From contig CAUYUJ010004014.1 of the NCBI GenBank assembly GCA_963575745.1, positions 467,118-531,117 of the forward strand: a stretch of 64,000 bases of DNA, in the 5' to 3' direction. The position numbers and the translations under genes were made by a program. The notes below the pieces were generated by a model. The model was not told the DNA's origin, did no database searches, and worked only from the letters and a program-made list of their open reading frames with translations. The stretch comes from Prorocentrum cordatum (lineage: Eukaryota > Sar > Dinophyceae > Prorocentrales > Prorocentraceae). Shown one piece after another: positions 1 through 8,907 of this stretch (its first letter is position 1; each line of letters begins with the position of its first letter).

Positions 1-657
1 GTGACCATCATGCGGTCGAACGAAGCTCGTCGTGGCGGGGGCACTCCCGTCGTCGAGGCCCAGATGGGGCACGTGCCTGGCTACGTTCCCAAGGAGTGCA
101 ACCATGATGCGGGAGACGACCTGAGGCCTCTGGGCGGCGGCGGGACCAACAGAGTGCGCATGAAGCTCCACGGCCCCCTCAGGCCGAACGATTTCATCTC
201 GCCAAACGGTGACGGCAGCATCAACGTAGTTGCGCTGTGTGCTGCAGCCACGGCGAATCGGATGAAGGTGCTGTTCCTTGGCGGGTGGGACGGGTCATTG
301 TCCCTCGGGTGCGCGGTTGGATGCATGTACCACCAGACGCTCGATCGGGAACTGGGTATCGGAATGGTCTTTGACCGGGGCACCGTGCCAAGGCGTTCGT
401 TGAACAACCAGCGCCCATCCACATACAAGGAGTTCTACGAGTACGCGATGCAGTACCGCGCGGTGCAGATCGTCGATGAAGCGACGCGCATGAATGCTCC
501 TTGGCCTGAGGACTGGGAGGACAGACTCAATCCATACGTCGGCCTCAATACGGCGTGCATGTGGCATTGGGCGCAGGTCTGCACCGACGCTAATGGCCTG
601 CCCTTGGTTTTCAGTGCAGCTCAGAGTTCCATGGGGGCAGGTCCGATCAATCCTTGA
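1..657 (+). CDS. Hypothetical protein, 5' partial
   Basis: This frame is open from the first base of the window to a TGA at 655-657. The first in-window ATG is at 10, but the frame may continue upstream, so the start is undecided. The 218-residue product is of normal complexity, with scattered Trp, His, Tyr and Cys and no repeats, unlike most long open frames here. Visible patches are FLGGWDGSLSLG near residue 91 and WPEDWEDRLNPYVG near residue 168. I recognise no domain or family. Antisense frames over the same DNA are low in complexity and look like shadows. It could be the last exon of a longer gene or a decayed gene. Confidence 0.4.
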   Translation: MTIMRSNEARRGGGTPVVEAQMGHVPGYVPKECNHDAGDDLRPLGGGGTNRVRMKLHGPLRPNDFISPNGDGSINVVALCAAATANRMKVLFLGGWDGSLSLGCAVGCMYHQTLDRELGIGMVFDRGTVPRRSLNNQRPSTYKEFYEYAMQYRAVQIVDEATRMNAPWPEDWEDRLNPYVGLNTACMWHWAQVCTDANGLPLVFSAAQSSMGAGPINP

Positions 658-1180
658 GCGCTTTGGGTGGCAACTCAGAATCGACACGCTCTTCATCCGA
701 TGATGTTCTTAGCATTTTGTAGGTTCATTGGCAGCGCTCAGTGCATGATGATGCTCGTCTTTTGGTCTCCAGCCCGACTAGACACCATGGTGGATTCGTC
801 AACTGCTTCTCTCAGCACGGTGTACGCTCAATGGCGGCGTCGAGATTGTCTGGTGTTCTCTCAGTGCGAATGGACACATCGGCGGTTTCGTCAACTACTG
901 ATCGTGCATGTGCTTTGTTCAGTGGCGGTGTCAGGAATATGGCGGCTCGCTCTGGGATTGCCTCAGTGTACATCGCCAAAGTTGTAGGTGCACAACGTTT
1001 AGTATATTGCAAATAATGAAAAAGTACTTGTCATGCGTGATCAGAGAGCCTAGTACAGTTTCTGGCTTCTCAGCGTGGTTTCGCAGTGCTTGCCGTGTTT
1101 GGAGTGGGTTTCCTTGAGACTTGTGTAAGTGAAGCTCAGTGAAAGGGCATCGCGATCAACAGTTGTGGTTTGTCGTGCGA
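658..1180. other. Intergenic, nothing recognised
   Basis: This stretch is of normal complexity and less GC-rich than average. It has a few loosely repeated phrases (CGTCAACT at about 796 and 888, GTGGCGG-like words) but no convincing frame. It may include the 3' end of the gene to its left. Confidence 0.5.
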
Positions 1181-1977
1181 CGCTGACCAATGCTAACAGT
1201 TGTGGCATGCCAGTGCCGTCCTATGTTATGCAATGCTCTTGGAAGGGCTGCGTGCTATGCGATGCTGTGCGATGATATGCAAACGTGCTGATATATTATA
1301 TAATTCGATATGATATGATGTGCCATGCTGTACTATGATATACCACGCAATGGTTTGCCATACTGCGCAGTGCAATTCAATGAGCCGACATGAGCAAACT
1401 CGGTCATCTAAGCTATGCTTCCACGTGGTGTACGATGTTCCAATGTGATGTACTAGTCATAAACAGTTCGTAATATTGTATGAGAAGTCGTTGCATGGCA
1501 TAGCAAAGTAACGCACAAATTTTCGCAGCACGTTTGCAGAACATTGCATTGCGTAGTATAGTGCAGCATGCAGCGTTTCCAGAACCCTTTTTATATCAGG
1601 GCATGTCGGGCGTAACACGTCAGCCACAACATACCGCAATGTCGCATTGAGGGCATGGCATAGCATTGCAAAGTGAATGACATGGGCAGCAGGTCATGGC
1701 ATGCATTAGCATGTATCTTATAGTTTGATTGCAGTAGTCGCATTGCACTGCATCTCATTGCATGTAGCACTGCATGGCATGCAGCGCGTCTGTATGGAGC
1801 CAGCCTTGCGTCGCAACGTATAGCATAGCATGGTGCGCATACTCATGCTAATATATGCTGTGATAAACGGTGCTATGATATGCTACGCCATGCTGCTTCC
1901 TGCAGCGTTGTAATGCAATGCTATGCTATGCTACGCTATGCGGTGATGTACTATGCTACACAATGCAGCGCTACGCC
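1181..1977. repeat. Degenerate TATGC-type repeat region
   Basis: AT-richer DNA filled with words such as ATGCTATGC, GCATAGCA and TGCTATG in both orientations, densest at 1860-1970. The same pentamer pattern returns as a cleaner array at 42308-42430. No coding frame is supported. Confidence 0.6.
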
Positions 1978-2385
1978 TTACAGGAGGAGGAGAGGGAGGA
2001 GGAGGAGGAGGAGGAGGGGAGGGAGGGAGGAGGAGGAGGAGAGGGAGGAGGAGGAGGACGAGGAGGGGAAGGAGGGGAAGGAGGAGGAAGTGGAGGAGGG
2101 ATGGGGGCGAGGGCGGGGATGATGATGATGAGGAGGAGGAGGAGGGGCGCCGCCGCCGTCGCCGGGGGGGGGAGGGGGCGCCGCCGCCGCCGTGGGGCGG
2201 CGGCGCCCCGTTATTCCGTGGAGGTCTTCACTGCGCAGGCGCCGCGCGCGTCCGTGCATTATGATGATGAGGAGGCGGAGGAGGCGGAGGAGGAAGTGAA
2301 GGAGGCGGTGTGAGGAGGAGGAGGCAGGAGGAGGAGGAGGAGGAGGAGGATACGGGCGAGGAGGAGGAGGTAGGAGGAGGAGCTT
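1978..2385 (+). repeat. Purine-rich GGA/GAG tract
   Basis: An almost uninterrupted GGA/GAG purine tract with a G+C-rich interruption at about 2140-2215. Open frames on both strands here read as poly-Glu/Gly/Arg or poly-Pro/Ser and are artefacts of the triplet repeat. Confidence 0.85.
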
Positions 2386-2394
2386 AAACGACCC

Positions 2395-2535
2395 CCAAAC
2401 CAAACCCCCAAAACCCCCAACACCCCCAAACCACCCCCAAACCACCTCCAAACCACCCCCAAACCACTCCCAAACCACCCCCAAACCACCCCCAAACCAC
2501 CCCCAAACCACCCCCAAACCACCCCCAAACCACCT
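2395..2535 (-). repeat. 12-bp minisatellite, CCACCCCCAAAC unit
   Basis: About eleven tandem units close to CCACCCCCAAAC. The reverse complement of the same unit recurs at 2803-2850 and 3010-3066, so the two arrays point toward each other across about 270 bp. Confidence 0.85.
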
Positions 2536-2800
2536 CCGAACTATCCTCCTTATCCTCTTTCCTTCCTTTTCTTCCCCCCCCTTGTCTTCCTCACTCCTCA
2601 CTCCCTTCTCCTCCTCCTCATCCTCATCCTTATCCTTTGAATGTGTTGGGGTGTTTGATGGGATACCTTTGAGGGTGTTTGAGGGTCATCGTCATGCCGA
2701 GTGGGTGCCTTTGAGGGTGTTTGATGGTCATCGTTGTTGGGGTAGGTACCTTGGGGGGTGCCTGTTGGTCATGGGGGGTCCTTCAAACTTATCCTAGAGG
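2536..2800. other. Spacer with a 60-bp-scale direct repeat
   Basis: Between the inverted minisatellite blocks. TTTGAGGGTGTTTGA occurs at about 2668 and 2710, each followed by GTCATCGT, giving a short imperfect direct repeat. No gene is seen. Confidence 0.5.
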
Positions 2801-2802
2801 TG

Positions 2803-3068
2803 GTTTGGAGGTGGTTTGGGGGTGGTTTGGGGGTGGTTTGGGGCGCGCGCTGTTCATACCCCTGGGGGGGCATGGAGTTCGGGTGGTCTTTTGGGGAGTG
2901 CATTGGGGGGGGTAGGCGTTTCAATGGTCATTGAAAGTGCAGCGTTGGTTATGCGTCAGCGCCGCGCCAACTTGCCGATGATGTTGTTGCTCGGCGGACG
3001 CTTTGGAGGTGGTCTCTGGGGGTGGTTTGGGGGTGGTTTGGGGGTGGTTTGGGGGTGGTTTGGGGTCG
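2803..3068 (+). repeat. 12-bp minisatellite, GGTTTGGGGGTG unit, two blocks
   Basis: Blocks at 2803-2850 and 3010-3066 carry GGTTTGGGGGTG in tandem, the inverse of the array at 2395-2535. The 150 bp between the blocks are of normal complexity and non-coding as far as I can see. Confidence 0.8.
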
Positions 3069-3079
3069 TTTCGGTTGTC

Positions 3080-3270
3080 CCGCGCGCGCTAAGTACCCCC
3101 CTACCCCCCCCCCTCCCGCGCGCGCTAAGTACCCCCCCGCGTGCGCTAAGTACCCCCCTCCCGCGTGCGCTAAGTACCCCCTCCGCGTGCGCTAAGTACC
3201 CCCCCCCCCCCCCCCTCCCCCTCCCGCGCGCGCTCAGTCCCCCCCCCCCCCCCCCCCCTACCTCCCTACC

Positions 3271-3318
<48 letters not shown>

Positions 3319-3417
3319 CGTACTAAGTACCCCCCTACCCCTCCCGCGTGCGCTAAGCCCCCCCCCCCCCCCCCCTCCCGCGCGCGCTAAGCGCCCCTCC
3401 GCGCGCTAAGTACCCCC

Positions 3418-3451
<34 letters not shown>
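3080..3451 (+). repeat. CGCTAAGTACCCCC repeats with very long poly-C runs
   Basis: Repeated CGCGTGCGCTAAGTACC units separated by C tracts of very variable length. The longest runs are 46 C at 3272-3317 and 31 C at 3421-3451. Length variation of the C tracts accounts for most of the difference between units. Confidence 0.9.
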
Positions 3452-3452
<1 letters not shown>

Positions 3453-3459
3453 AGCCGAG

Positions 3460-4215
3460 GGAGGAGGAGGAGGGGAAGGAGAAACGGGAGGAGGAGAAGG
3501 ATGATACAGGGGAGGCGGAGGAGGCTCCTCGATGCTCGTGTAGGCCCGTCGTGAGGCCCTCAGGGGGCTTGAAGCCCTCTTGGATGGAGCCCTCCAGAGC
3601 GCTCTTGAGGCTCTCTTGGGGCATCTTGAAGCCTTCTTGGGGCCCTCTTGAGGCTCTCTCGAGGCCCTCTCGGGGCTTCTTGAGGCTTCTTGTACCGGTG
3701 TGAAGCTCTCTGGGAGCCTCTTAGGGCGGTCTTGGGGCATACGAGGCCCTCTTGGGGCAATCTCAAGCTCCCAAGACTTCCCTGAGGCTCTTGTACGGCC
3801 CTCATGAGCCCCCCTGGGGGCTTCCTGCACCTCTCTTGGAGCCCTCTTGAACTCTCTTGAGGCTCTCTTGGGGCATCGTGGAACCTTCTTGGGGCCCTCT
3901 CTTGAGGCTCTCTTGAGGCCCTCTCGGGGTTTCTTGAGGCTTCCTGAGCCCGATTGAGGCTCTCTTGGAGCCTCTTGCGGCTTTCTTGGGGCATATAATG
4001 CCCTCCTGGGGCATTCTCAAGCTCTCAGGGCCTTCTTGAGGCTCTTGTACGGCCCTCGTGGAGCTTTCCTGAGCGCTCTTGAGGCTCTCTTGGGGCACCT
4101 TGAAGCTTACTTGGGGGCTTCTTGAGGCTCTCTTGAGGCCCTCTCGGGGCTTCTTGATGCTTCTTGGGCCCTCTTGAGGCTCTCTGGGGGCCTCTTGGGG
4201 CCCTTTGGGTGGATA
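3460..4215 (+). repeat. CTCTTGAGGCCCTCTTGGGGC minisatellite
   Basis: Degenerate units of about 20 bp built from CTCTTGAGGC and CTCTTGGGGC. On the minus strand this reads as Pro/Gln/Glu/Arg-rich frames, which I regard as shadows. Related TTGGGGCC sequence occurs at 9180-9620, 29890-30210, 46090-46560, 48860-48990, 54820-55000 and in the inverted repeat at 59055-62511. Confidence 0.8.
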
Positions 4216-4254
4216 AAAAGCCCCTTCTGGATGGCCTGTGCGTTTTGCTTGTTG

Positions 4255-4535
4255 CTTCCCCTCGCAGTGCCTGCACTTCCCTGTCGCAGTGCTTGCACTT
4301 CCCTCTCGCAGTGCTTGCACTTCCCTCTCGCAGTGCTTGCACTTCCCTCTCGCAGTGCTTGCAGCACTTCCCTCTCGCAGGGCTTCCCGTTCGCAGTGCT
4401 GGCACTTCCCTCTCGCAGTGCTTGCACTTCCTTGTCGCAGTGCTTTTACTTCCCCTCGCAGTGCTTGCACTTCCCTCTCGCAGTGCTTGCACTTCCCTCT
4501 CGCAGTGCTTGCATCACTTCCCTCTCGCAGCGCTT
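4255..4535 (+). repeat. 22-bp tandem repeat, CTCGCAGTGCTTGCACTTCC core
   Basis: About twelve units, mostly 22 bp, with a few shortened or altered ones. Because 22 is not a multiple of 3, each frame cycles through the other two and yields a 22-residue protein repeat. That explains the overlapping Ser/Cys/Leu-rich open frames on both strands. Not interpreted as coding. Confidence 0.9.
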
Positions 4536-4564
4536 CCCGTTCGCAGCCCATTTCATATCGAATT

Positions 4565-4715
4565 CTTTGAGTTCCATACTTGACAAGTTCTGTAGAGTTC
4601 CATACTTGACGAGGTCTGTGAAGTTCAACATAGTTCCATACTGGACGTGTTCGGTTGAGTTCCATTATTGACGAGTTCGGTTGAGTTCCATACTTGACCA
4701 GTTCCGTTGAGGCAC
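4565..4715 (+). repeat. 26-27-bp tandem repeat next to a start codon
   Basis: About five units with the core TTCCATACTTGACGAGTTC. The last unit ends just before the ATG at 4718. The family recurs at 5048-5100 and 5874-5966. Confidence 0.85.
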
Positions 4716-4717
4716 TC

Positions 4718-5032
4718 ATGGCTCCGAAGAGGGTGCCGAAACCGAAATGGTTGCAAACACCGAAGAAGCCGCAATGGCTTCGAGTGGGCAGCCCGAGAAC
4801 CCGTCTCAGGTTCATGAAGCTGATGAAGCAGATCAAGATCAAAAACATGGTGATCAAGACTCTCGGTGCCCGGCTTCGCAGCCTCAAATGTGCAGCTCGC
4901 GGCGGGGTTCACCATTTGCAGAACGCCATCACGCGGGATTCGGACCGCGATAGGCTGAACCAGCAGATCCTGGAGCGAATGGAGGACGAGATGTCCACGG
5001 ACACGGATGGGATCTCCACTGGATCTGAGTGA
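4718..5032 (+). CDS. Small basic protein, 104 aa
   Basis: An ATG-started frame with a basic N-terminus (MAPKRVPKPKWLQ), a Leu/Ile/Lys/Arg-rich middle around LRFMKLMKQIKIK, and an acidic C-terminus ending in DGISTGSE. The middle is probably helical. It aligns without gaps over about 60 residues with the 102-aa product at 7350-7658: I count 14 identities plus many L/I/M and K/R exchanges, starting from the shared RF dipeptide. This suggests two divergent members of a small protein family. The frame is open 8 codons upstream, but that part is repeat, so ATG 4718 is preferred. The function is unknown. The lysine-rich start could bind nucleic acid or serve as a localisation signal, but that is a guess. 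Confidence 0.5.
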   Translation: MAPKRVPKPKWLQTPKKPQWLRVGSPRTRLRFMKLMKQIKIKNMVIKTLGARLRSLKCAARGGVHHLQNAITRDSDRDRLNQQILERMEDEMSTDTDGISTGSE

Positions 5033-5047
5033 GGGCGAGATCTCCAC

Positions 5048-5100
5048 TGATGTTTGACGAGTTCGTTTGAGTTCACACTTGACGAGTTCGGTTGATTGCC
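5048..5100 (+). repeat. Two more units of the TTGACGAGTTC repeat
   Basis: Two imperfect units of the 26-27-bp family just downstream of the 4718 gene, so the gene is bracketed by the same repeat. Confidence 0.7.
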
Positions 5101-5351
5101 ATAGGAGCGATCACTTTCCACGCGGCGACTGTCAGAAGGTTGCCGTCCTCATCTCGTTTCGGTTTTCCCAGTGTTCTGTAACATTGTGCCCGCGTCGAGC
5201 CGAGTGTCAGCCTTCGGCATCATGGCTTGCTTGCTGCATTGCAGACTGGCTGGCTTCGCCACCACTGGGGCTGCCATATCTGGAACCGTTGGCCTGTTCA
5301 GAACAAGCATCGCTACCATCGCCATCACCATCGCCATCACTACCAATGCCA

Positions 5352-5440
5352 CTACATAGTAGGTTGCGCCATAGGGTAATAGTAGGTTGCGCCATAGGCT
5401 AATAGTATGTTGCGCCATAGGTTGCGCCATAGGTCGCGCC
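5352..5440 (+). repeat. 23-bp repeat, AGTAGGTTGCGCCATAGG
   Basis: Two exact-length 23-bp units followed by shortened ones. The core CATAGGTTGCGCC is the reverse complement of the GGCGCAACCTATG words in the array at 13312-13720. Confidence 0.8.
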
Positions 5441-5605
5441 CTCCGTTGCTGCCTCTGTCCCTGGGAGGTTTATGGAGGAGGCGGGGGAGGAACATGCAAT
5501 GCCAAACGGCAACCGCCGCCAGCCCCCCGCGGGTTGGTGCCTGGGGACGCAGGAACGCCATGCCAGGGGCCCTCCGTTTGAGGGCAGCGGTTCGGGGGAG
5601 GAGGA

Positions 5606-5690
5606 GGTATTCAAGTAAACTATTCAAGTAGGCTATTCAAGTAGGCTGTTCAAGTAGGCTCTTTGGGGGCTGTGCTATTCAAGTAGGCTA
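5606..5690 (+). repeat. 13-bp repeat, TATTCAAGTAGGC
   Basis: Four adjacent units plus one after a 16-bp interruption. Confidence 0.8.
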
Positions 5691-5699
5691 TCGTGCGTT

Positions 5700-5870
5700 C
5701 CCCTTGCCCGTGTGTCGCGCCGTGCCGTGCCAGGTGGTGCTGTTTGGGGTCAACGTGTCCGTTGAGCTGTTTGGGGTCTACGTGCCCGTTAGAGTCTACG
5801 TGCCGTGCCGTGCCAGGTAGCACTGTTTGGGTATCTTTGCGATCCGTCAGTCGCCCATTTCATCTCAAGA
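5700..5870. other. Short imperfect repeats with CTGTTTGGGGTC
   Basis: CGTGCCGTGCCAGGT occurs twice, and CTGTTTGGGGTCNACG words resemble the 16-bp unit of 8390-8745. No gene is seen. Confidence 0.5.
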
Positions 5871-5873
5871 ACT

Positions 5874-5966
5874 TGACGAGTTCCCATAACGTTCCATACT
5901 TGACGAGTTCCCATAAGTCCCATACTTGACGAGTTCCCATTGCGTTCCATATTTGACGAGTTCCAT
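5874..5966 (+). repeat. TTGACGAGTTCC repeat upstream of a start codon
   Basis: Four units with the core CCATACTTGACGAGTTCC. The array ends 8 bp before the ATG at 5974, as the related array does before 4718. Confidence 0.85.
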
Positions 5967-5973
5967 TCGCGCC

Positions 5974-6771
5974 ATGGCCGAGGCAGCGTCTTCAGCGGCT
6001 TCGAAGGCACCAGCGGCTGAGGAAACAAAAGGGTTCAAGATTCGGGAGAGGATACCGGTGGTCACTTACCGTTCGGACGATTTGCCGTGGAACTACCAAA
6101 AAGATGTCATGGTGGAGTACGAGGTGGTACAGAAGCAGAGGTTAGTGATCCAGCTTCGGTCCAAGCGGGATCCGCCCGCTGACACATCGCAGAAGCAGCG
6201 CGATCTGCTCAAGCGCCTGAGGGATGACAGCCCGAAGCCGACGCCGCCTCAGGAGAAGGGATCTTTGAAAGTGCGGAGGTGCTCTCCAGTGAGCAAGGCA
6301 GAGGAAGGCGAGGAGATACATTCGTCGCAAGAGGATGTTGCCAAGGAGAAGAAGGACGTCACCAAGGAGAAGGAGGTGGCGCTGGAGGCCCCGCCGCGAG
6401 CAGTCACCGTGTTGCCAGAGCAGGGTGCGACGCCCACGGTGGTGGAGGGCACGGACGAGATCACGGTCGCGGGCGCGTCGCTCCTCACGGGCTTCGACGA
6501 GGCTCTTCACGGCCACGGTGGTGAATCGTGTCCGCCAGACGTCGCTCGAGAGAGTTCCCGTCTCGCCCTCGCGTCGCAGATCTTAGAGGAGGATATCCCC
6601 TTGCCCGCATCTCCCAAGAACTCGAAGGATAAGAACGACGGCCTTTTCGAGGATTCGGATGACGCCCCCGCCAGGAAGACGCTCAGTGACATTCTCCGCC
6701 GCATTGGCATCAACCCTGCTGACGTTAGCAGCCATGTGGTGGATGTCAGCCAGGAGTCGCAGACGCACTGA
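5974..6771 (+). CDS. Hypothetical hydrophilic protein, 265 aa
   Basis: ATG 5974 to TGA 6769-6771. The frame is also open upstream, but there it only reads the 26-bp repeat, so the ATG after the repeat is chosen. The product has an Ala/Ser-rich start, then a segment of normal complexity (KIRERIPVVTYRSDDLPWNY, residues about 22-41). After that come charged Lys/Glu stretches (SKAEEGEEIHSSQ, KEKKDVTKEKE), which look disordered or coiled. A C-terminal part contains LSDILRRIGINPADV. No transmembrane segment or known motif is visible. Third codon positions favour G/C as in the other candidate genes. It lies between the two related small ORFs, so the three may form a gene cluster. The function is unknown. 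Confidence 0.6.
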   Translation: MAEAASSAASKAPAAEETKGFKIRERIPVVTYRSDDLPWNYQKDVMVEYEVVQKQRLVIQLRSKRDPPADTSQKQRDLLKRLRDDSPKPTPPQEKGSLKVRRCSPVSKAEEGEEIHSSQEDVAKEKKDVTKEKEVALEAPPRAVTVLPEQGATPTVVEGTDEITVAGASLLTGFDEALHGHGGESCPPDVARESSRLALASQILEEDIPLPASPKNSKDKNDGLFEDSDDAPARKTLSDILRRIGINPADVSSHVVDVSQESQTH

Positions 6772-6960
6772 TCTTCCAAACTCGGGCCGATCCCGTTTTC
6801 GAGGGTCGGGACTTGCTGTGCTCAATTCGTTGTTATTTTCGTATCTTGCGCGCCTAGAGCCGACCTCAGTATCGGCCGTGAGAGCCGACGTTTGCCAGTA
6901 GCCACTGGTGCTCCGTCGGATGCCTCAGAGAAAACATCATGTTCAAGCTGTTGTCGTAGT
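6772..6960. other. Probable 3' flank, nothing recognised
   Basis: Normal-complexity DNA after the 5974 gene; no polyadenylation signal or further frame is supported. Confidence 0.4.
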
Positions 6961-6964
6961 CGGG

Positions 6965-7260
6965 CGCTACCGTCATCATCATCATCATCGTCGTCGTCGT
7001 CACTACCATCATCGCTACCATCATCATCATCACTACCATCACAACTACCATCTTCATCATTGCCACTACGATCGCCATCACCACTATCACAATCACCGCT
7101 ACTACCATCTTGGCCACAAGCATGCCGCCATCACCATCACCACCATTGCGACCATCGCCACTACGAATGACCACTACCATCATCATCACTACTGCACTGC
7201 CATCACCGCCATCACCATCGCTACTGGATCACGGGGCACTCGTCACAAGCATCGCCATTG
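6965..7260 (+). repeat. ATC/CAC trinucleotide tract
   Basis: Imperfect CAT, ATC, CAC and TCG triplets. All forward frames read as His, Ser/Thr or Ile-rich peptides. Open frames that enter the next gene through this tract are not used to set its start. Confidence 0.85.
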
Positions 7261-7349
7261 CCATTGCCTCTGAAGAGTCGGTCGCAACCCAGTCTGTTTC
7301 AAGAGCTGAGTTGGCTCAGAGCCGAGCGCGCGCGGAACGTATCGGCCAG

Positions 7350-7658
7350 ATGTGTAGTTCGGCTTTCTGCGATGCCACCGAAGCACCAGCTTCACCCATA
7401 GGGCGCCCAAATTGGGTTGATCGGATCGGGGATCGCGTGCTCAAGAAGCGCTTTCTCACGCTGCTCAGGAAGCTCAAGTTCCAGAAGCTCAAGGCTTGGC
7501 GTCTCTCAGTCAGGAACCGCGTGATGCGCACCAGGTTGACCGCGATCTCTAACGTGTCGCAAGTAGCCCTGACAGCAGACGACGTGGCGGCCCAGAATGA
7601 CTTGGAGCATCTAAACAGGATCAGGGACCTCCCACTTGACCTCCCACAGGATCAGTAG
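7350..7658 (+). CDS. Small basic protein, 102 aa, related to the 4718 product
   Basis: The frame is open from upstream through the triplet tract, but ATG 7350 is the first Met in complex sequence and gives a product nearly the same length as the 4718 protein (102 against 104 aa). Both have a Pro-x-Trp near residues 18-22, then a Leu/Lys/Arg-rich helical segment (here LKKRFLTLLRKLKFQKLK), a middle with TAxS-type residues, and a D/Q-rich end (here DLPLDLPQDQ). The similarity is modest but ungapped over about 60 residues and fits paralogy. No domain is recognised. Upstream lies a different repeat (CAT triplets) from the one before 4718. Confidence 0.5.
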   Translation: MCSSAFCDATEAPASPIGRPNWVDRIGDRVLKKRFLTLLRKLKFQKLKAWRLSVRNRVMRTRLTAISNVSQVALTADDVAAQNDLEHLNRIRDLPLDLPQDQ

Positions 7659-7930
7659 CCCTCAATATACGCTTCCCCTTTGCCGCTGATGCCGTGTATG
7701 GGCTGCGTTCAGCGTAGGGCCATCGTGGGCAAGCGTTCGTGCATAGGGGCATCTCCAGCAGAGAGATAACCACACAGCCTGACTCGAGCAAGGCATTCGC
7801 GTGATGAGCCAGCACTTGGCGCGCATTGCACGCCCCTTCTGTTGGAAGCCGCGGAGAAAAGATGGCGAGCGATGCAGTCGTCGTCTTCATCGCCGTCGCC
7901 TCCTGGATAGGAGGTGCAGAGGCGACGCAA
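7659..7930. other. Intergenic, nothing recognised
   Basis: Normal-complexity DNA with no convincing frame on either strand. Confidence 0.4.
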
Positions 7931-7934
7931 CCGC

Positions 7935-8388
7935 CGCTGCCGTCATCATCGCCACTGCCATCGGCCCTCCATACCACCACCACCACCATCTCCAGCATCA
8001 CAGCTAACATAACCACCACCGTCATCCTCACCACGACCGTCATCATCGCCTCCATCACCACAGTACCACTACCATCATAAACAGCAATACCATCACCACT
8101 AGCACCACTACCATCATAACCACTACCATCACCACTACACCTACCGTCACCACTACCGTCGAACTCAACCACGATAAGCACAACTCTCATCACCACTACC
8201 ATCACCGTCACCATCACAATTACACTTACCATCACCACTACATTCATCTTCACCGCTCTCGTTACTGTGATTGCCATCACCAATAACATTATCATCGCAC
8301 CAGTACCATCACCATCACCATAACCATCATCATTACCCTCACAACTACCATCGCCATTGCGACTACCTCCACCACTGCTATAATCATC
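7935..8388 (+). repeat. CAC/ATC trinucleotide tract
   Basis: A second imperfect CCAC/ATC triplet block like that at 6965-7260. The antisense frame reads as Val/Met/Gly-rich and is not considered a gene. Confidence 0.85.
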
Positions 8389-8389
8389 C

Positions 8390-8745
8390 CGTTGTCTGGG
8401 GTCCACGCTGTCTGGGTCCATGCTGTCTGGGGTCCGCGCTATTTGGGGTCCATGCTGTTTGGGGTCCCTGCTGTCCGGTGTCCACGTTGTTTGGGGTCCA
8501 TCAATTCTGTTTGGGGTCTTTGCTGTTTGGGGTCCACGCTGTTTGGGGTCCACGCTGTCTGTGGTCGTCCATGCTGTCTGGGGTCCACGCTGTTTGGGGT
8601 CCATGCTGTTTGGGGTCCCTGCTGTCTGGGGCCCACGCTGTTCGGAGTCCATAAATTCTGTGTTGGGTCTCTGCTGTTTGGGGTCCACGCTGTTTGGGGT
8701 CCTCGCTGTCTGTGGTCTCTGCTGTTTGGGGCCCACAGCTAAGCT
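8390..8745 (+). repeat. 16-bp tandem repeat, CTGTTTGGGGTCCACG
   Basis: About 20 units, mostly exactly 16 bp, with T/C variation at the fifth base and G/A/C/T near the end. Two longer spacers (CATCAATTCTG and CATAAATTCTG types) divide it into blocks. Since 16 is not a multiple of 3, it opens all frames on both strands; the antisense Pro/Gln/Asp/Lys-rich frames are artefacts. Confidence 0.9.
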
Positions 8746-8907
8746 AAGGTGCCATTCCTGTAGACCGACCCCAAACGAGTCTGGTTGCGCATTCGACGCG
8801 GCAGTGGCGACTGCTCATAGGCGTTTCGGCCCTAGAGTTCTCACGACACCATCGTTTCGCTCGGGGCCGAACCCCCGCGTGGCGGGAGCCAGAGTCTGAA
8901 CGGGGCC

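Noticed and set aside
3802-4887. Reverse frame of 361 codons, Pro/Gln/Glu/Arg-rich
   Set aside because: Crosses three unrelated repeat arrays and the antisense of the 4718 gene.
7621-8736. Reverse frame of 371 codons
   Set aside because: Made from the 16-bp repeat and the CAC/ATC tract.
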